DNA of 64,000 nt from DATBDE01 sp036270095 (GTDB taxonomy: Bacteria > Actinomycetota > Thermoleophilia > Solirubrobacterales > Solirubrobacteraceae): contig DATBDE010000096.1 of assembly GCA_036270095.1 (NCBI GenBank), positions 14,150 through 78,149 of the forward strand. The letters are read 5' to 3'. A program made the translations under genes and the position numbers. Below, one piece after another: positions 25,335-34,689 of the stretch. The notes under the pieces are model-generated. The model did no database searches, had not been told where the DNA came from, and saw only the letters and a list, made by a program, of their open reading frames with translations. The first letter of the stretch is position 1, and each line of letters starts with the position of its first letter.

Positions 25335-27730
25335 GCGCGGCGGACCTCCACGAGCGCGCCGGTGAGGATCGCGGTCTCGTCGGAGACGAAGACCGAGCCG
25401 GCGGGCACGGCGCTGCGCAGCGTCGCGCGCCCGCGCAGCGAGGTGCCGTTCTGGGCCACCTCGACCGGCACGCCGTCCTCGATGCCCAGGCGCCGGGCGT
25501 CGTCCGGCGCCAGCTCGACGGAGGATCCCGGATGGAGGAACTGCAGCGACGGCGAGATCCGCACCTCGGGCGCCGCCCACAGCGAGCGCCACGAGCCCAG
25601 CCGCAACTGCCCGTGCGTTGGGGCCGGCTCGGGCGCGGGCGCCTCGAGCGTGAACGGGCCGAGGTCGCCCTCGGGCGCCTTGGCGGCGCCGTCGCCCGCG
25701 GGCCAGCGCACGCCGTGGCCGGCCAGGCCCTCGGCGGTCAGGCCGGCGTAGAAGGGGACCGCGGCGAAGAGCTGCTTGGTGGCCATCGCGCTCGTGAGCA
25801 CGCCGAGGTCGAATCCGGCCGCGCGAGCCACGTCGGCGATCACCTGCCACTCCGGGCGCACGTTTCCGACGTGGGCGATGGCCTGGCGCACGCGCTGCAC
25901 GCGCCCGTCGGGGTGCACGACGGTGCCGTTCTTCTCCGCGTAGACCTCGCTCGGGAAGACCACGTCGGCGTGCTCGCGGATGCCCTGGGTGAGCACGCCC
26001 GCGTGGGCCACGACGGTGGTGGCGCGGTCCAGCGCCTTCGCCCACGCCCCGCGCCCGGGGTAGGACACGAGCGGGTCGGCGCCGAGCAGGTAGAGCGCGC
26101 GCAGGTCGCCGTCGGCCAGCGCGGCGGCGATCTCGGGCGCGCCGCGCCCGTCGGCCACCGGTGCCTTCAGGCCCGGCCCGGCGTTGGGCAGCACGCCGGC
26201 CTCGCGCAGGCCGCGCCCGTTGGTGACCGCGGGGATGGCCAGCAGGCCGGCGCCTTCGTGTTCGCCCAGGTTGAGGTTGCCGGCCACGTTGAGCAGCGCC
26301 CGCAGGGCATTGGCGCCGCCCGGGGCCCCGCCCATGCGCTCGCCCCACACGATGACGACGTCCTGGCCGGCGTCGCGCAGCCAGTCGCTCAGCGCGTGGT
26401 CGCCGCTCGCCAGCTCGTACAGGAACCGGCCCACGCCGCCGGGCGCGAAGCGCTCCACCTGCTCGGCGGCGGGGTCGAGCGCGCTCGGGCGCGAGCTTGC
26501 CACGGCCAGCTTCAGGTTGTGGCGGCGGATGCCCTTGCGGATGCGCAGGTCGAGGATGGCGGCGTCGTCCATGAGCTCGGTCTCGAGCACGAGCACCGCG
26601 TGGGCGAACTCGAGGTCCGGGACGCTGGCCTGCAGCGCCGGCGCGGCCAGGGCGCGGTGCAGCTCCACCGGGAGCTGCGCGCCCAGGCGCGAGTCGAGGT
26701 CGTGGGCCTCCAGGCCCTCGCGCAGGAAGCGCTGGAGCAGGAAGCCGTCCTCGTTCGTGGCCTGGCCGCCCACGAGCGCGGCCGTGTGCCGGCCGGCCCG
26801 GGCCAGCCCGGCGGCGGCGGTGGCGATGGCGCGGTCCCAGCTCGCGGGCCGCAGCTCGTCGCCCTCGCGCACGAGCGGCTCGGTGATGCGCTCGTCCACG
26901 TGGAAGGCCTGGTAGGCGAAGCGGCCCTTGTCGCACAGCCAGCCGTCGTCGACCTCGGGGTGGTCGCGGACCATGACGCGCGAGACCTTGTCGTCGCGCA
27001 CGGTCAGGGACACGTTGCACTGGGCGGCGCACAGGGTGCACACCGAGCCCGCGGTCTCGACGTCCCACGGGCGGGCGCGGAAGCGGTAGGCGGTCGAGGT
27101 CAGCGCGCCCACCGGGCAGAGTTCGATGATGTTGCCGCTGAACGGCGCCACGTAGGGGTGGCCGTCGAAGGTGCCGACGAACGAGTGCGCGCCGCGGTCG
27201 TGGAGGACGAGCTGGTAGTCCTCCGCGATTTCCTGCGAGTAGCGCACGCAGCGGTAGCAGAGGATGCAGCGCTCGCGGTCGATGGCGATCAGCGGGGAGA
27301 TCTCCAGCGGCTTGCGGAAGTGGCGCTTGGGCTCGATGAAGCGGCTCGTCCCCGCACCCCAGCCGAAGGTGATGTCCTGCAGCGGGCACTCGCCGCCCTT
27401 GTCGCACACCGGGCAGTCGAGTGGGTGGTTGACGAGCAGGAACTCCACGACGGCCTTCTGCGCGTCGTGCACCCGCTCGGTCTGCGTGTGGACGACCATG
27501 CCGTCCTTGACCGGGGTGGAGCAGCCGGTCTGCAGCTTGGGGATGCCCTCGACCTCGACGAGGCACATGCGGCAGGCGCCCACGGGCTGGCCGAGCTTGG
27601 GCTCGTAACAGAAGATCGGGATCTCGACGTCGCCGTGCTTGGCGGCGTCGACGAGCATCTCGCCCTCGGTGGCCTTCACCTCCAGGCCGTCGATCGTGAA
27701 CGTGATCTCCTTGGGCTCGGGGCGCGGCAT
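25331..27730 (-). CDS. nuoG: NADH-quinone oxidoreductase subunit G
   Basis: A 799-residue iron-sulfur subunit. The N-terminal third has the [2Fe-2S] set (CYEPKLGQPVGACRMC), HPLDCPVCDKGGECPLQD and CILCYRCVRYSQ for the electron chain. It also has CTLCAAQC with a distant cysteine, which fits the extra N7 cluster. The rest is a molybdopterin-oxidoreductase-like domain without metal-binding features, as in other NuoG. TGATG links it to nuoF by a one-base overlap. Confidence 0.94.
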   Translation of the reverse strand: MPRPEPKEITFTIDGLEVKATEGEMLVDAAKHGDVEIPIFCYEPKLGQPVGACRMCLVEVEGIPKLQTGCSTPVKDGMVVHTQTERVHDAQKAVVEFLLVNHPLDCPVCDKGGECPLQDITFGWGAGTSRFIEPKRHFRKPLEISPLIAIDRERCILCYRCVRYSQEIAEDYQLVLHDRGAHSFVGTFDGHPYVAPFSGNIIELCPVGALTSTAYRFRARPWDVETAGSVCTLCAAQCNVSLTVRDDKVSRVMVRDHPEVDDGWLCDKGRFAYQAFHVDERITEPLVREGDELRPASWDRAIATAAAGLARAGRHTAALVGGQATNEDGFLLQRFLREGLEAHDLDSRLGAQLPVELHRALAAPALQASVPDLEFAHAVLVLETELMDDAAILDLRIRKGIRRHNLKLAVASSRPSALDPAAEQVERFAPGGVGRFLYELASGDHALSDWLRDAGQDVVIVWGERMGGAPGGANALRALLNVAGNLNLGEHEGAGLLAIPAVTNGRGLREAGVLPNAGPGLKAPVADGRGAPEIAAALADGDLRALYLLGADPLVSYPGRGAWAKALDRATTVVAHAGVLTQGIREHADVVFPSEVYAEKNGTVVHPDGRVQRVRQAIAHVGNVRPEWQVIADVARAAGFDLGVLTSAMATKQLFAAVPFYAGLTAEGLAGHGVRWPAGDGAAKAPEGDLGPFTLEAPAPEPAPTHGQLRLGSWRSLWAAPEVRISPSLQFLHPGSSVELAPDDARRLGIEDGVPVEVAQNGTSLRGRATLRSAVPAGSVFVSDETAILTGALVEVRRA

Positions 27731-29058
27731 CAGTAGGGGCCGACGTCGGGGTCGGCTCCGGCGATGCCCACCGGCTCGGGCTCGGGCACGGTGACGCCCA
27801 TGCCGCGCGCCTCGCGGGCGCGCTCGATGTGCTCCTCGAACTCGGCGCGGAACTTGCGCACCAGCGAGCCGATCGGCATGGCCATCGAGTCGCCCAGCAC
27901 GCACAGGCAGTGACCGATGATCTGGTCCTGGACCGAGGCGATGATGTCCAGGTCCATCGGCGTCGCCTCGCCGGTGTCGACGCGCTCGAGCATCTTCACC
28001 GTCCAGTTGGTGCCCTCGCGGCACGGCGAGCATTTCCCGCACGACTCGTGCGCGTAGAACTTGGCCACCTTCTTGGCCACCTCGACCACGGGCACGGTGT
28101 CGTCGACGACGATGATCGAGCCCGACCCGAGCATCGACCCGGCCTTGGCCATGGAGTCGAAGTCGTAGGGGATGTCGAGGCCCTCCTCGGCCGTGAGCAC
28201 CGGCGAGGAGCTGCCGCCGGGGAAGAAGAACTTGATCGTGCAGCCCTCGCGCGGGCCGCCGGCCAGCCCCATGATCAGGTCGCGCGTCGGGATGCCGAGC
28301 TCGATCTCGAAGTTGCCGGGGTTGCGCACGCAGCCCGACACCGAGACGACCTTCGTGCCGGTGGAGTTCTGCACGCCGTGCTCCGCCCACGCCTTCGCGC
28401 CCATGCGGATGATGTGGGGGACGTTGGAGAGCGTCTCGACGTTGTTGACCAGCGTGGGGCCCTGGTAGAGGCCCTGGTTGGCCGGGAACGGCGGCTTGAG
28501 GCGCGGGTTGCCGCGCTTGCCCTCGAGCGAGTCCAGCAGCGCCGTCTCCTCGCCGCAGATGTAGGCGCCCGCCCCACGGTGCACCACCAGCGACAGCGTG
28601 TGGTCGGAGCCGAGGATGCGCTCGCCCAGGTAGCCGGCGGCCTCGGCCTGTTTGACGGCGGCGTCGAGGATGTCGGCCTGGTACTGGTACTCGCCGCGGA
28701 TGTAGATGAACGACCGGTTCACGTCGGCGGCGTAGGCGCCGATGATCAGGCCCTCGATGAGCTGGTGCGGGTTCTTCTGGATCAGCTCGCGGTCCTTGAA
28801 GGCGCCGGGCTCGGACTCGTCGGCGTTGCACACGAGGTACTTGTCCATGGCCCCGTGGGGCAGGAACGAGACCTTCTTGCCCATCGAGAAGCCGGCGCCG
28901 CCGCGGCCGCGCAGCTCGGAGGACTCGAGCTGGGCCTGCACCTCGTCCCGGGACATCTTCAGCGCCTTGGGCAGCGCCTCGTAGCCGCCGTGGCGGCGGT
29001 ACACGTCGATGGTGTTCAGGTCGGGCTCGTCGATGTTGGCGAAGAGGAGCTTGGTCAC
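27730..29058 (-). CDS. nuoF: NADH-quinone oxidoreductase subunit F (FMN, NADH binding)
   Basis: This 442-residue subunit binds NADH and FMN (LRGRGGAGFSMGKKVSF; CNADESEPGAFKDREL; GAGAYICGEETALLDSLEG) and the [4Fe-4S] cluster N3 through SCGKCSPCREG plus a later cysteine in IGHCLCVLGD. It is where electrons enter complex I. The GTG start overlaps the nuoE stop (GTGA). Confidence 0.95.
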   Translation of the reverse strand: MTKLLFANIDEPDLNTIDVYRRHGGYEALPKALKMSRDEVQAQLESSELRGRGGAGFSMGKKVSFLPHGAMDKYLVCNADESEPGAFKDRELIQKNPHQLIEGLIIGAYAADVNRSFIYIRGEYQYQADILDAAVKQAEAAGYLGERILGSDHTLSLVVHRGAGAYICGEETALLDSLEGKRGNPRLKPPFPANQGLYQGPTLVNNVETLSNVPHIIRMGAKAWAEHGVQNSTGTKVVSVSGCVRNPGNFEIELGIPTRDLIMGLAGGPREGCTIKFFFPGGSSSPVLTAEEGLDIPYDFDSMAKAGSMLGSGSIIVVDDTVPVVEVAKKVAKFYAHESCGKCSPCREGTNWTVKMLERVDTGEATPMDLDIIASVQDQIIGHCLCVLGDSMAMPIGSLVRKFRAEFEEHIERAREARGMGVTVPEPEPVGIAGADPDVGPY

Positions 29059-29762
29059 GGCTCGTCCTCCGGGGACGTCGCCTCGCCGCGCCCGCGCTCG
29101 GGGGGCATGGGCGGGCCGGCGGCCATCGTGTCGGGGTCGGGAACGGGGACGGCGGCACCGGGGTCGGCCGCGGCGCGATGGGCGAGCTGCTTGCGGGAAA
29201 GCACGGGCCGGCCGTCGCGCACGTCGTTGGCGATGGCCGCGACGTCGTCGAGCTCGAGCGGCCCGACGTAGACCCCATCGACCGAGGCCATGGGCCCGAT
29301 GTCGCACGCGCCCATGCACTCGAAGGCGCGGATGTTGAAGTCGCCCTCGTCGCCGAGGGTCTCGATGAAGTGCTCGAAGAGCTCGTCGGCTCCGAGCAGC
29401 GAGCAGGAGATGTTCGTGCACACGTACACGTCGTGGGCCGGCTTGGGCTCGGTCTCGAACATGTCGTAGAACGTCGCGATCGACTCCACGTAGGCCGGGG
29501 TCAGCCGCATGACGGCGGCGACCTGGTCGAGCGCCTCGGGCGAGCACCACCCGTAGTGCCGCTGGGCGGCGGCGATCGAGGGGATCACGGCCGAGCGCCG
29601 GTCCGGGTACTTGGACATGTAGGCCTCGATCGTGCGCCGCAGGTCTTCGGGGACGGGCGTGACCGCCGGCTCGGGGACCGGCGCGGGCTCCTTGTTGAGG
29701 TCGACGGCGCGGTCCCAGGGCGGGACGCGGGAGCCGTCGGGGTAGCGCTGGACGCGGGCCAT
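29055..29762 (-). CDS. nuoE: NADH-quinone oxidoreductase subunit E ([2Fe-2S])
   Basis: The 235-residue subunit carries the N1a [2Fe-2S] ligands in two pairs, CTNISC and CMGACD. The helical N-terminal domain (YPDRRSAVIPSIAAAQRHYG) is present, with a proline-rich leader of about 35 residues and a proline-rich tail of about 40, both longer than the E. coli form. The ATG at 29760-29762 was chosen because residues upstream belong to nuoD in another frame. The gap to nuoD is 4 bp. Confidence 0.93.
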   Translation of the reverse strand: MARVQRYPDGSRVPPWDRAVDLNKEPAPVPEPAVTPVPEDLRRTIEAYMSKYPDRRSAVIPSIAAAQRHYGWCSPEALDQVAAVMRLTPAYVESIATFYDMFETEPKPAHDVYVCTNISCSLLGADELFEHFIETLGDEGDFNIRAFECMGACDIGPMASVDGVYVGPLELDDVAAIANDVRDGRPVLSRKQLAHRAAADPGAAVPVPDPDTMAAGPPMPPERGRGEATSPEDEP

Positions 29763-29766
29763 GGGG

Positions 29767-31002
29767 CTAGCGGTCGATTCCGCCGACGATCGGGTCGAGC
29801 ATCGCGATGGCGGCGATGAAGTCGGCGATGTACCCGTCTCGGACCATGTCGGGGAACGCCTGCAGGTTGGTGAAGCTCGAGTCGCGCATGTGCACGCGCG
29901 CGGGCTTGGAGGAGCCATCGGAGCGCACGAAGCAGCCGAGCTCGCCGCGCGGGCCCTCGATCGGGTAGTAGACCTCGCCCGGCGGCACGCGGAAGCCCTC
30001 GGTCACGAGCTTGAAGTGGTGGATGAGCGCCTCCATCGAGGTGGCGAGCTCGTGGCGCGGCGGCAGCGCGACCTTGCGGTCCTCGGTGATGTACGGGCCC
30101 TCGGGCAGGCCGTCGAGCGCCTGCTCGATGATCTTCACGCTCTCGTAGAGCTCGGCGTGGCGCACGCGGAAGCGGTCGTAGTTGTCGCCCACGGTGCCGA
30201 CCGGGATCTTGAAGTCGAAGTGGTCGTAGCTCGAGTAGGGCTCGGCCTTGCGCAGGTCCCACGGGTTGCCGGCCGCGCGCAGCAGCGGGCCGGTGACGCC
30301 GAGCTCGAGCAGGCGCGCCTCGGGCACGACCCCGGTGTCGCGCAGGCGCTGCAGGACGATCTCGTTCTTCTCCAGGATCGCCGCGTACTGGTCGGCGCGG
30401 CGCGGCATCTCCGCGCAGAACTTGCGCACCTTGGCCGCCCACCCGACCGGGATGTCCTCGATGACCCCGCCGACCTGGAAGTAGCGGGTGTGCATGCGCT
30501 GGCCCGAGGAGTACTCGAACAAGTCGAGGATCTGCTCGCGCTCGCGGAACCCGTACCAGAACATCGAGATCGCGCCGAGGTCGAGCATGGCGGTCCCGAT
30601 CCAGACCAGGTGGGACATGATCCGGTTGAGCTCGAGGTGGATGACGCGGAGGTACTGGGCGCGTGGCGGCACCTCGACGTCGAGCAGCGTCTCGACGGCC
30701 CCGACGTAGGCCATCGCGTTGAAGTAGTAGGCCAGGTAGTCCATCCGCTCGACCACCGGGATGACCTTCCAGTAGGACTTGTCCTCGGCCGTCTTCTCGA
30801 TGCCGGTGTGGAGGTAGCCGATGACCGGCTTGGCGTCCTTCACCACCTCGCCGTCGAGCTTGACCATGACCCGCAGCACCCCGTGCGTGGCGGGGTGGTG
30901 CGGACCCATGTTGATGGTGAGGAGCTCGTCGCTGTCCTCGTCGGCCAGGGCGGGGACGCCGGTGACCAGCTCGGCCGGGGCCAGGTCGGTGGAGTCGGTC
31001 AC
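29767..31002 (-). CDS. nuoD: NADH-quinone oxidoreductase subunit D (49-kDa)
   Basis: A 411-residue subunit with the quinone-site signature MGPHHPATHGVLRVMVKLDG near the N-terminus, HTGIEKTAED, and the C-terminal FVRSDGSSKPARVHMRDSSF and IVGGIDR ending. Together with NuoB it forms the quinone reduction site. The GTG start at 31000-31002 overlaps the nuoC stop (GTGA). Confidence 0.95.
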   Translation of the reverse strand: MTDSTDLAPAELVTGVPALADEDSDELLTINMGPHHPATHGVLRVMVKLDGEVVKDAKPVIGYLHTGIEKTAEDKSYWKVIPVVERMDYLAYYFNAMAYVGAVETLLDVEVPPRAQYLRVIHLELNRIMSHLVWIGTAMLDLGAISMFWYGFREREQILDLFEYSSGQRMHTRYFQVGGVIEDIPVGWAAKVRKFCAEMPRRADQYAAILEKNEIVLQRLRDTGVVPEARLLELGVTGPLLRAAGNPWDLRKAEPYSSYDHFDFKIPVGTVGDNYDRFRVRHAELYESVKIIEQALDGLPEGPYITEDRKVALPPRHELATSMEALIHHFKLVTEGFRVPPGEVYYPIEGPRGELGCFVRSDGSSKPARVHMRDSSFTNLQAFPDMVRDGYIADFIAAIAMLDPIVGGIDR

Positions 31003-31508
31003 TCCCAGTACCTCGGGGTCTCGTACTCGTTGTAGGTGAAGTGGACGGGCTCGCCGCCGACCGGGAAGTCGCGGCGCTGCGGATGGCCCTCGTAGTCGTC
31101 GGGCATGAGGATGCGGCGCAGGTCCGGATGGCCCTCGAAGACGACGCCGAAGAGGTCGTAGACCTCGCGCTCGTGGAAGTCGGCGGTGGGCCAGTCCGGC
31201 GTGACCGATGGCACGGTGGGCGCGTCGGTGGGTACGCGGGTCTTGACCGTGATGCGGTCGACCTCGTGCATGTCGAGCAGCTCGTAGTGGACGCCCAGGC
31301 GCGGCTCGTGGGGCCAGTAGTCGACCCCGTGCACGGACATGAGCGCGCGGAAGCCCTTCTCGCGCAGGGCGGCCAGGACGCTGCGCACGCTGCCCGGGGC
31401 CACCTCGAGCGCCGCCTTGTCGCGGAAGTAGGACGTATCGACGACGGCGTCGGCGTCGGTCTCGCGCAGGTCCTGGGCCAGGAGCTCCAGGCCGGGCGCG
31501 TCAGGCAC
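30999..31508 (-). CDS. nuoC: NADH-quinone oxidoreductase subunit C (30-kDa)
   Basis: This 169-residue subunit carries the family signature REVYDLFGVVFEGHPDLRRI followed by LMPDDYEGHPQRRDFPVGGE. It is separate from NuoD rather than fused as in E. coli. The GTG start at 31506-31508 overlaps the end of nuoB by 8 bp. Confidence 0.94.
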   Translation of the reverse strand: MPDAPGLELLAQDLRETDADAVVDTSYFRDKAALEVAPGSVRSVLAALREKGFRALMSVHGVDYWPHEPRLGVHYELLDMHEVDRITVKTRVPTDAPTVPSVTPDWPTADFHEREVYDLFGVVFEGHPDLRRILMPDDYEGHPQRRDFPVGGEPVHFTYNEYETPRYWE

Positions 31509-32196
31509 GTTTGGTCGCCTCCGAGTGCTGGCTGGCCTGGCGCAGCGCGTCCACGGCCGGGTCCTCGGGCGGAGGGGTGACCTCCTCGGTGCCACGCGCG
31601 CCGTAGCGGTCGCGCCAGCCCGGCTCCTCCTTGTCCTGGATCATGTCGCGCAGGCGCAGCACGCCGTGCATCAGCGCCTCGGGGCGAGGCGGGCAGCCGG
31701 GCACGTGCACGTCGATCGGCATGAACTTGTCCGCCGGCACGATGGCGTAGTTGTTGAACACGCCCATCGAGCTCGAGCACGCGCCCATGGAGATCGCCCA
31801 CTTCGGCTCGAGCATCTGGTCGTAGATGCGCCGGATGATCGGCGCCATCTTGATCGAGACCCGGCCCGAGAGCACGATCAGGTCGGCCTGGCGGGGCGAT
31901 GCGCGCAGGGCCTCGAAGCCGAAGCGCGAGACGTCGACCCGCGAGGCGACGATCGACATGAACTCGATCGCGCAGCAGGCCAGGCCGAAGGTCAGGGGGA
32001 AGAGCGAGTTCGAGCGGGCCCAGTTCAGCGCCTGCTCGAGCGTGGTCGTCAGCACCCGTTGCTCGACGTACTCCTCGAGGTCCTGACCCTCGAGGTCGCC
32101 GCGGAGCATGTCGCGCGCGCGCAGCTGGCTGGAGCGGAAGTCGCCGGGGCTCGAGGCGCCGGAGCCCCCGCTGCGGCCGTGCCGGATCACCTCCAT
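31501..32196 (-). CDS. nuoB: NADH-quinone oxidoreductase subunit B (cluster N2)
   Basis: The 231-residue subunit holds the N2 ligands: the adjacent pair in FGLACCAIEFM, the cysteine in MGACSSSMGVFNNY, and the one in HVPGCPPRPEALMHG. The N-terminal 45 residues and the acidic C-terminal tail (TEEVTPPPEDPAVDALRQAS) are extensions relative to E. coli. The start overlaps nuoA by 10 bp. Confidence 0.95.
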   Translation of the reverse strand: MEVIRHGRSGGSGASSPGDFRSSQLRARDMLRGDLEGQDLEEYVEQRVLTTTLEQALNWARSNSLFPLTFGLACCAIEFMSIVASRVDVSRFGFEALRASPRQADLIVLSGRVSIKMAPIIRRIYDQMLEPKWAISMGACSSSMGVFNNYAIVPADKFMPIDVHVPGCPPRPEALMHGVLRLRDMIQDKEEPGWRDRYGARGTEEVTPPPEDPAVDALRQASQHSEATKRA

Positions 32197-32543
32197 TCCA
32201 GTGCCCCCCGTCGCCACACGTACACGAAGGCCACGAACAGCAGCACGATGAACACGATGGTCTCGACCAGGGCAAAGCCGCCGAAGGCCCGCAGCTGCAC
32301 CGCGACCGGGTACAGGAAGATGACCTCGATGTCGAACAGGATGAACAGCATCGCGATCAGGTAGAACGAGATCCCGAACCGGAATCCGCTCTGCACGTCG
32401 GAGGGCAGCCCGCACTCGTAGGGGTCCGTCTTGGAGCGAATCGCCCGCTTGGGGCCGATGATCAGGTTGAGGACGGCGAAGGCGCCGCCCACCGTCAGGC
32501 CCAGGATCAGGAAGAACAACGCGGGCAGATACGAATCCAGCAT
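32187..32543 (-). CDS. nuoA: NADH-quinone oxidoreductase subunit A
   Basis: First gene of the 14-gene nuo operon. It encodes 118 residues with three membrane segments and the conserved loops KTDPYECGLPSD and FLIAMLFILFDIEVIFLYP-like (FYLIAMLFILFDIEVIFLYP). The cysteine in the first loop is the one exposed in the deactive enzyme. A divergent membrane-protein gene starts about 60 bp away, so the promoter must lie within 32544-32604. I could not pick a convincing -10/-35 there. Confidence 0.95.
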   Translation of the reverse strand: MLDSYLPALFFLILGLTVGGAFAVLNLIIGPKRAIRSKTDPYECGLPSDVQSGFRFGISFYLIAMLFILFDIEVIFLYPVAVQLRAFGGFALVETIVFIVLLFVAFVYVWRRGALEWR

Positions 32544-32604
32544 TCGACGTGGGTTCTATCACCGGTTTGTGCGGAGTTGCTACTTGGTCGCAAAGGCCAC
32601 GAGA

Positions 32605-33057
32605 TTGACCAGCTTCCACTCCATCCTCGGCATCGTCGTCGCGACCGCCTTCGCGGTCGTCGCCGCGCTGGGCTGGTGGCTATGGCGGTCGGGCGGCACG
32701 AGCAGGGTGTTCTGGCGCCTGCTGCGCGGCTCGCAGGTGCTGTACCTGGCCTACCTGGCCATCGCGGGCGTGCGGTTCTTCACCGGTCAGAAACCTGACG
32801 ACAGCCTCTACTGGGTCTACGCGCTGCTGCCGCTGGCGGTGTCGTTCATCGCCGAGCAGCTGCGCATCGCGTCCGCCCAGACCGTGCTCGACGCGCGCGA
32901 CCTCGAGGACGCCGAGGCGGTGGGGCGGCTGCCCGCCGGCGAGCAGCGCGGCGTGGTGGTCGCCATCCTCGCGCGGGAGATCGGCGTCATGGCGATTGCG
33001 GCGCTGGTGATCGCCGGGCTCATGCTGCGCGCGTCGCTGGGCTTCGGGGGGTACTGA
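32605..33057 (+). CDS. Small integral membrane protein, unknown function
   Basis: A 150-residue protein with four hydrophobic segments (ILGIVVATAFAVVAALGWW; YLAYLAIAGVRFF; VYALLPLAVSFIAEQL; IGVMAIAALVIAGLML) and a charged loop between the third and fourth. No family is recognised. The TTG at 32605 places the first segment close to the N-terminus; a TTG at 32584 or GTG at 32569 in the same frame is also possible. It is divergent from nuoA and ends at a strong hairpin. Confidence 0.65.
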   Translation: MTSFHSILGIVVATAFAVVAALGWWLWRSGGTSRVFWRLLRGSQVLYLAYLAIAGVRFFTGQKPDDSLYWVYALLPLAVSFIAEQLRIASAQTVLDARDLEDAEAVGRLPAGEQRGVVVAILAREIGVMAIAALVIAGLMLRASLGFGGY

Positions 33058-33076
33058 GCGTCGGGCCGGCCCGCGA

Positions 33077-33096
33077 CGCCGCCCGACCGGGCGGCG
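33077..33096. terminator. Hairpin between convergent genes
   Basis: CGCCGCCCG-AC-CGGGCGGCG is a perfect 9-bp inverted repeat 20 bases after the membrane-protein stop and 20 bases before the end of the convergent secreted-protein gene. There is no T-run on either side, so it would work as a bidirectional structural barrier rather than a textbook intrinsic terminator. Confidence 0.5.
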
Positions 33097-33115
33097 CCAC
33101 GAGCCGGCTCCGTGA

Positions 33116-34573
33116 CTACTTGCCCTTGCTCCCGCGCCGGTGGTGCTGGGCGCGGGTCGTCGGCTTGCCCTTCTCGCAGCCGGTGTAGGTCCGCGTGCTC
33201 ACCAGCTTGCTGCCGCTCTTCTGCACGGAGGTGATCTTCACCGTGAAGGTCTCCTGCGGCAACGCGTCGATGGTCACCGTCGTGAGGTTGCGCCCCTTGA
33301 CCGTCTTGAGGCGCTTCCCGTTGGCGGTGATGTCGACCCGCACCACCCGCTGCCCGGGCGCGTGGTGCAGCTTGAACGAGAACCGGCGGGTGTCGGTGCA
33401 GGCCGCCGGGACCGCGGTCGGGGGCGGCGCTGTGGTCGCCGTCGACTGCGTCGACGTCCCCGACGAGCTCGTACTGCTGCCGGAGCTTCCGCTTCCGCCG
33501 CTCGCCGGCGCCGGCGCCGGAGGCGGAGGCGGCGCCTGGCAGTCGATCTTGCTCGCGTTGGCCGGGTCGCTGCAGTCGATCGTCGTGGCCCGCGCCCGCG
33601 CGGTGATGTCCACCACCGCGAGGAACAGGTTGTCGTCGCTCGACGGGTTGGACGTGTCGATCTTCAGCTGTTGGTCGCCCTGGTGGAGCAGCGGCACGAG
33701 GTTGTACAGCTCGTCGTCCTCGCCCCCGGACTCGGCGTTCGGGTCGGCCGGGTTGTCGGTGCTGTCGCCGACGCCGCCGACGGTGATCAGCCCGCCATTC
33801 GCGCCGAAGCCGTCGTCGTAGTTGCCGGCGCAGCTCGTCAGGCGCTGCGCGTTGACGTCGACGGTCGAGAACTGGCCGCCTCCGCAGGCGTGGCCGTCGA
33901 CGCCCTGGAAGCTGAAGCCGCTGCCGAGCGACATGATGGCGCCGAAGCCCGGCGCGGTGAGGTCGAGCGGGCTCCCGAACAGGAAGGTCACGGTGTCACC
34001 GGTCTGCTCGGCTCCGCCGTCGAGCACCGCGATCGTCTTCTCCGGCGAGTTGGGGTTGGAGTAGATGACCACGAGCCCCACGCCCTCGAGCCCCGCTGGA
34101 TCGTTGTTGATGGCGAAGTCCGTGATGCCGCCTCCACCCCCGACCTTTGCCGCCACCTGCGACGTCACGTCGGCGCGACCGGCGTTCAGCCCACAACACC
34201 CGGGCGCCACGTCGGGAAGCTGCGTGAGCTGCACCATGGTGCCGTCGAAGTCGATGACGCCGTTGGTGTTGTCGATGGTGCCCGTGCCCGAGTAGGTGCC
34301 GTACAGGTAGGCCTGAACCACGGTCGAGCCGCCCGGCACCTCGGCCTGGACGGTTCCCCCGGGCTCGCTCTGACCCAGGCCGTCGGCCGAGTACCCACCG
34401 TTCCCGCTGAACGTCGCCAGCGAGTCGGGCGTCGGCTTGAGCAGCGCCAGCTTGGCCTGAGCGACCGCTCCGCCCGCCAGCAAGAGGGCGACGGCCAGTG
34501 CCGCCGCGACCAGGAGGCGCAGGGCCCCCGTCGTACTACGCGAAAAGCCCCGAAGGGCCACTTTCCCGTCCAT
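33116..34573 (-). CDS. Large secreted/cell-surface protein, unknown function
   Basis: This 485-residue protein has a signal peptide (LVAAALAVALLLAGGAVAQA). A beta-rich body of about 330 residues follows (AYLYGTYSGTGTIDNTNGV, GGAEQTGDTVTFLFGSPL), then a low-complexity linker of Pro, Ala, Ser and Thr (from PPPPPAPAPASGG) and a C-terminal immunoglobulin-like domain (APGQRVVRVDITANGKRLKT) ending in a basic tail. A pair of cysteines brackets the last domain. I cannot name the function; the layout suggests an exported surface or adhesive protein. The ATG at 34571 has GGGGAGG upstream. It is divergent from nothing nearby and precedes a damaged beta-helix gene of similar style. Confidence 0.75.
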   Translation of the reverse strand: MDGKVALRGFSRSTTGALRLLVAAALAVALLLAGGAVAQAKLALLKPTPDSLATFSGNGGYSADGLGQSEPGGTVQAEVPGGSTVVQAYLYGTYSGTGTIDNTNGVIDFDGTMVQLTQLPDVAPGCCGLNAGRADVTSQVAAKVGGGGGITDFAINNDPAGLEGVGLVVIYSNPNSPEKTIAVLDGGAEQTGDTVTFLFGSPLDLTAPGFGAIMSLGSGFSFQGVDGHACGGGQFSTVDVNAQRLTSCAGNYDDGFGANGGLITVGGVGDSTDNPADPNAESGGEDDELYNLVPLLHQGDQQLKIDTSNPSSDDNLFLAVVDITARARATTIDCSDPANASKIDCQAPPPPPAPAPASGGSGSSGSSTSSSGTSTQSTATTAPPPTAVPAACTDTRRFSFKLHHAPGQRVVRVDITANGKRLKTVKGRNLTTVTIDALPQETFTVKITSVQKSGSKLVSTRTYTGCEKGKPTTRAQHHRRGSKGK

Positions 34574-34689
34574 GTGTTGCGAACCTCCCCAGTTGCTTTT
34601 GGCGACCATATCCGGAGCGCAGGTCGAAGCGCCAGGTTTGCCCGCCGAATCGTTACCTTTGACCGTTGAACCCTGCATCGCCCGCGACC

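Noticed and set aside
32544..32604. Specific promoter for the nuo operon.
   Set aside because: The 60-bp divergent gap must contain it, but no -10/-35 pair is clearly better than the rest.
34590..34680. Possible c-di-GMP-type riboswitch before the secreted protein gene (GGGCAAACC on the minus strand).
   Set aside because: Only the short GGGCAAACC and a GC-rich hairpin match; the other conserved core and tetraloop-receptor elements are not present.
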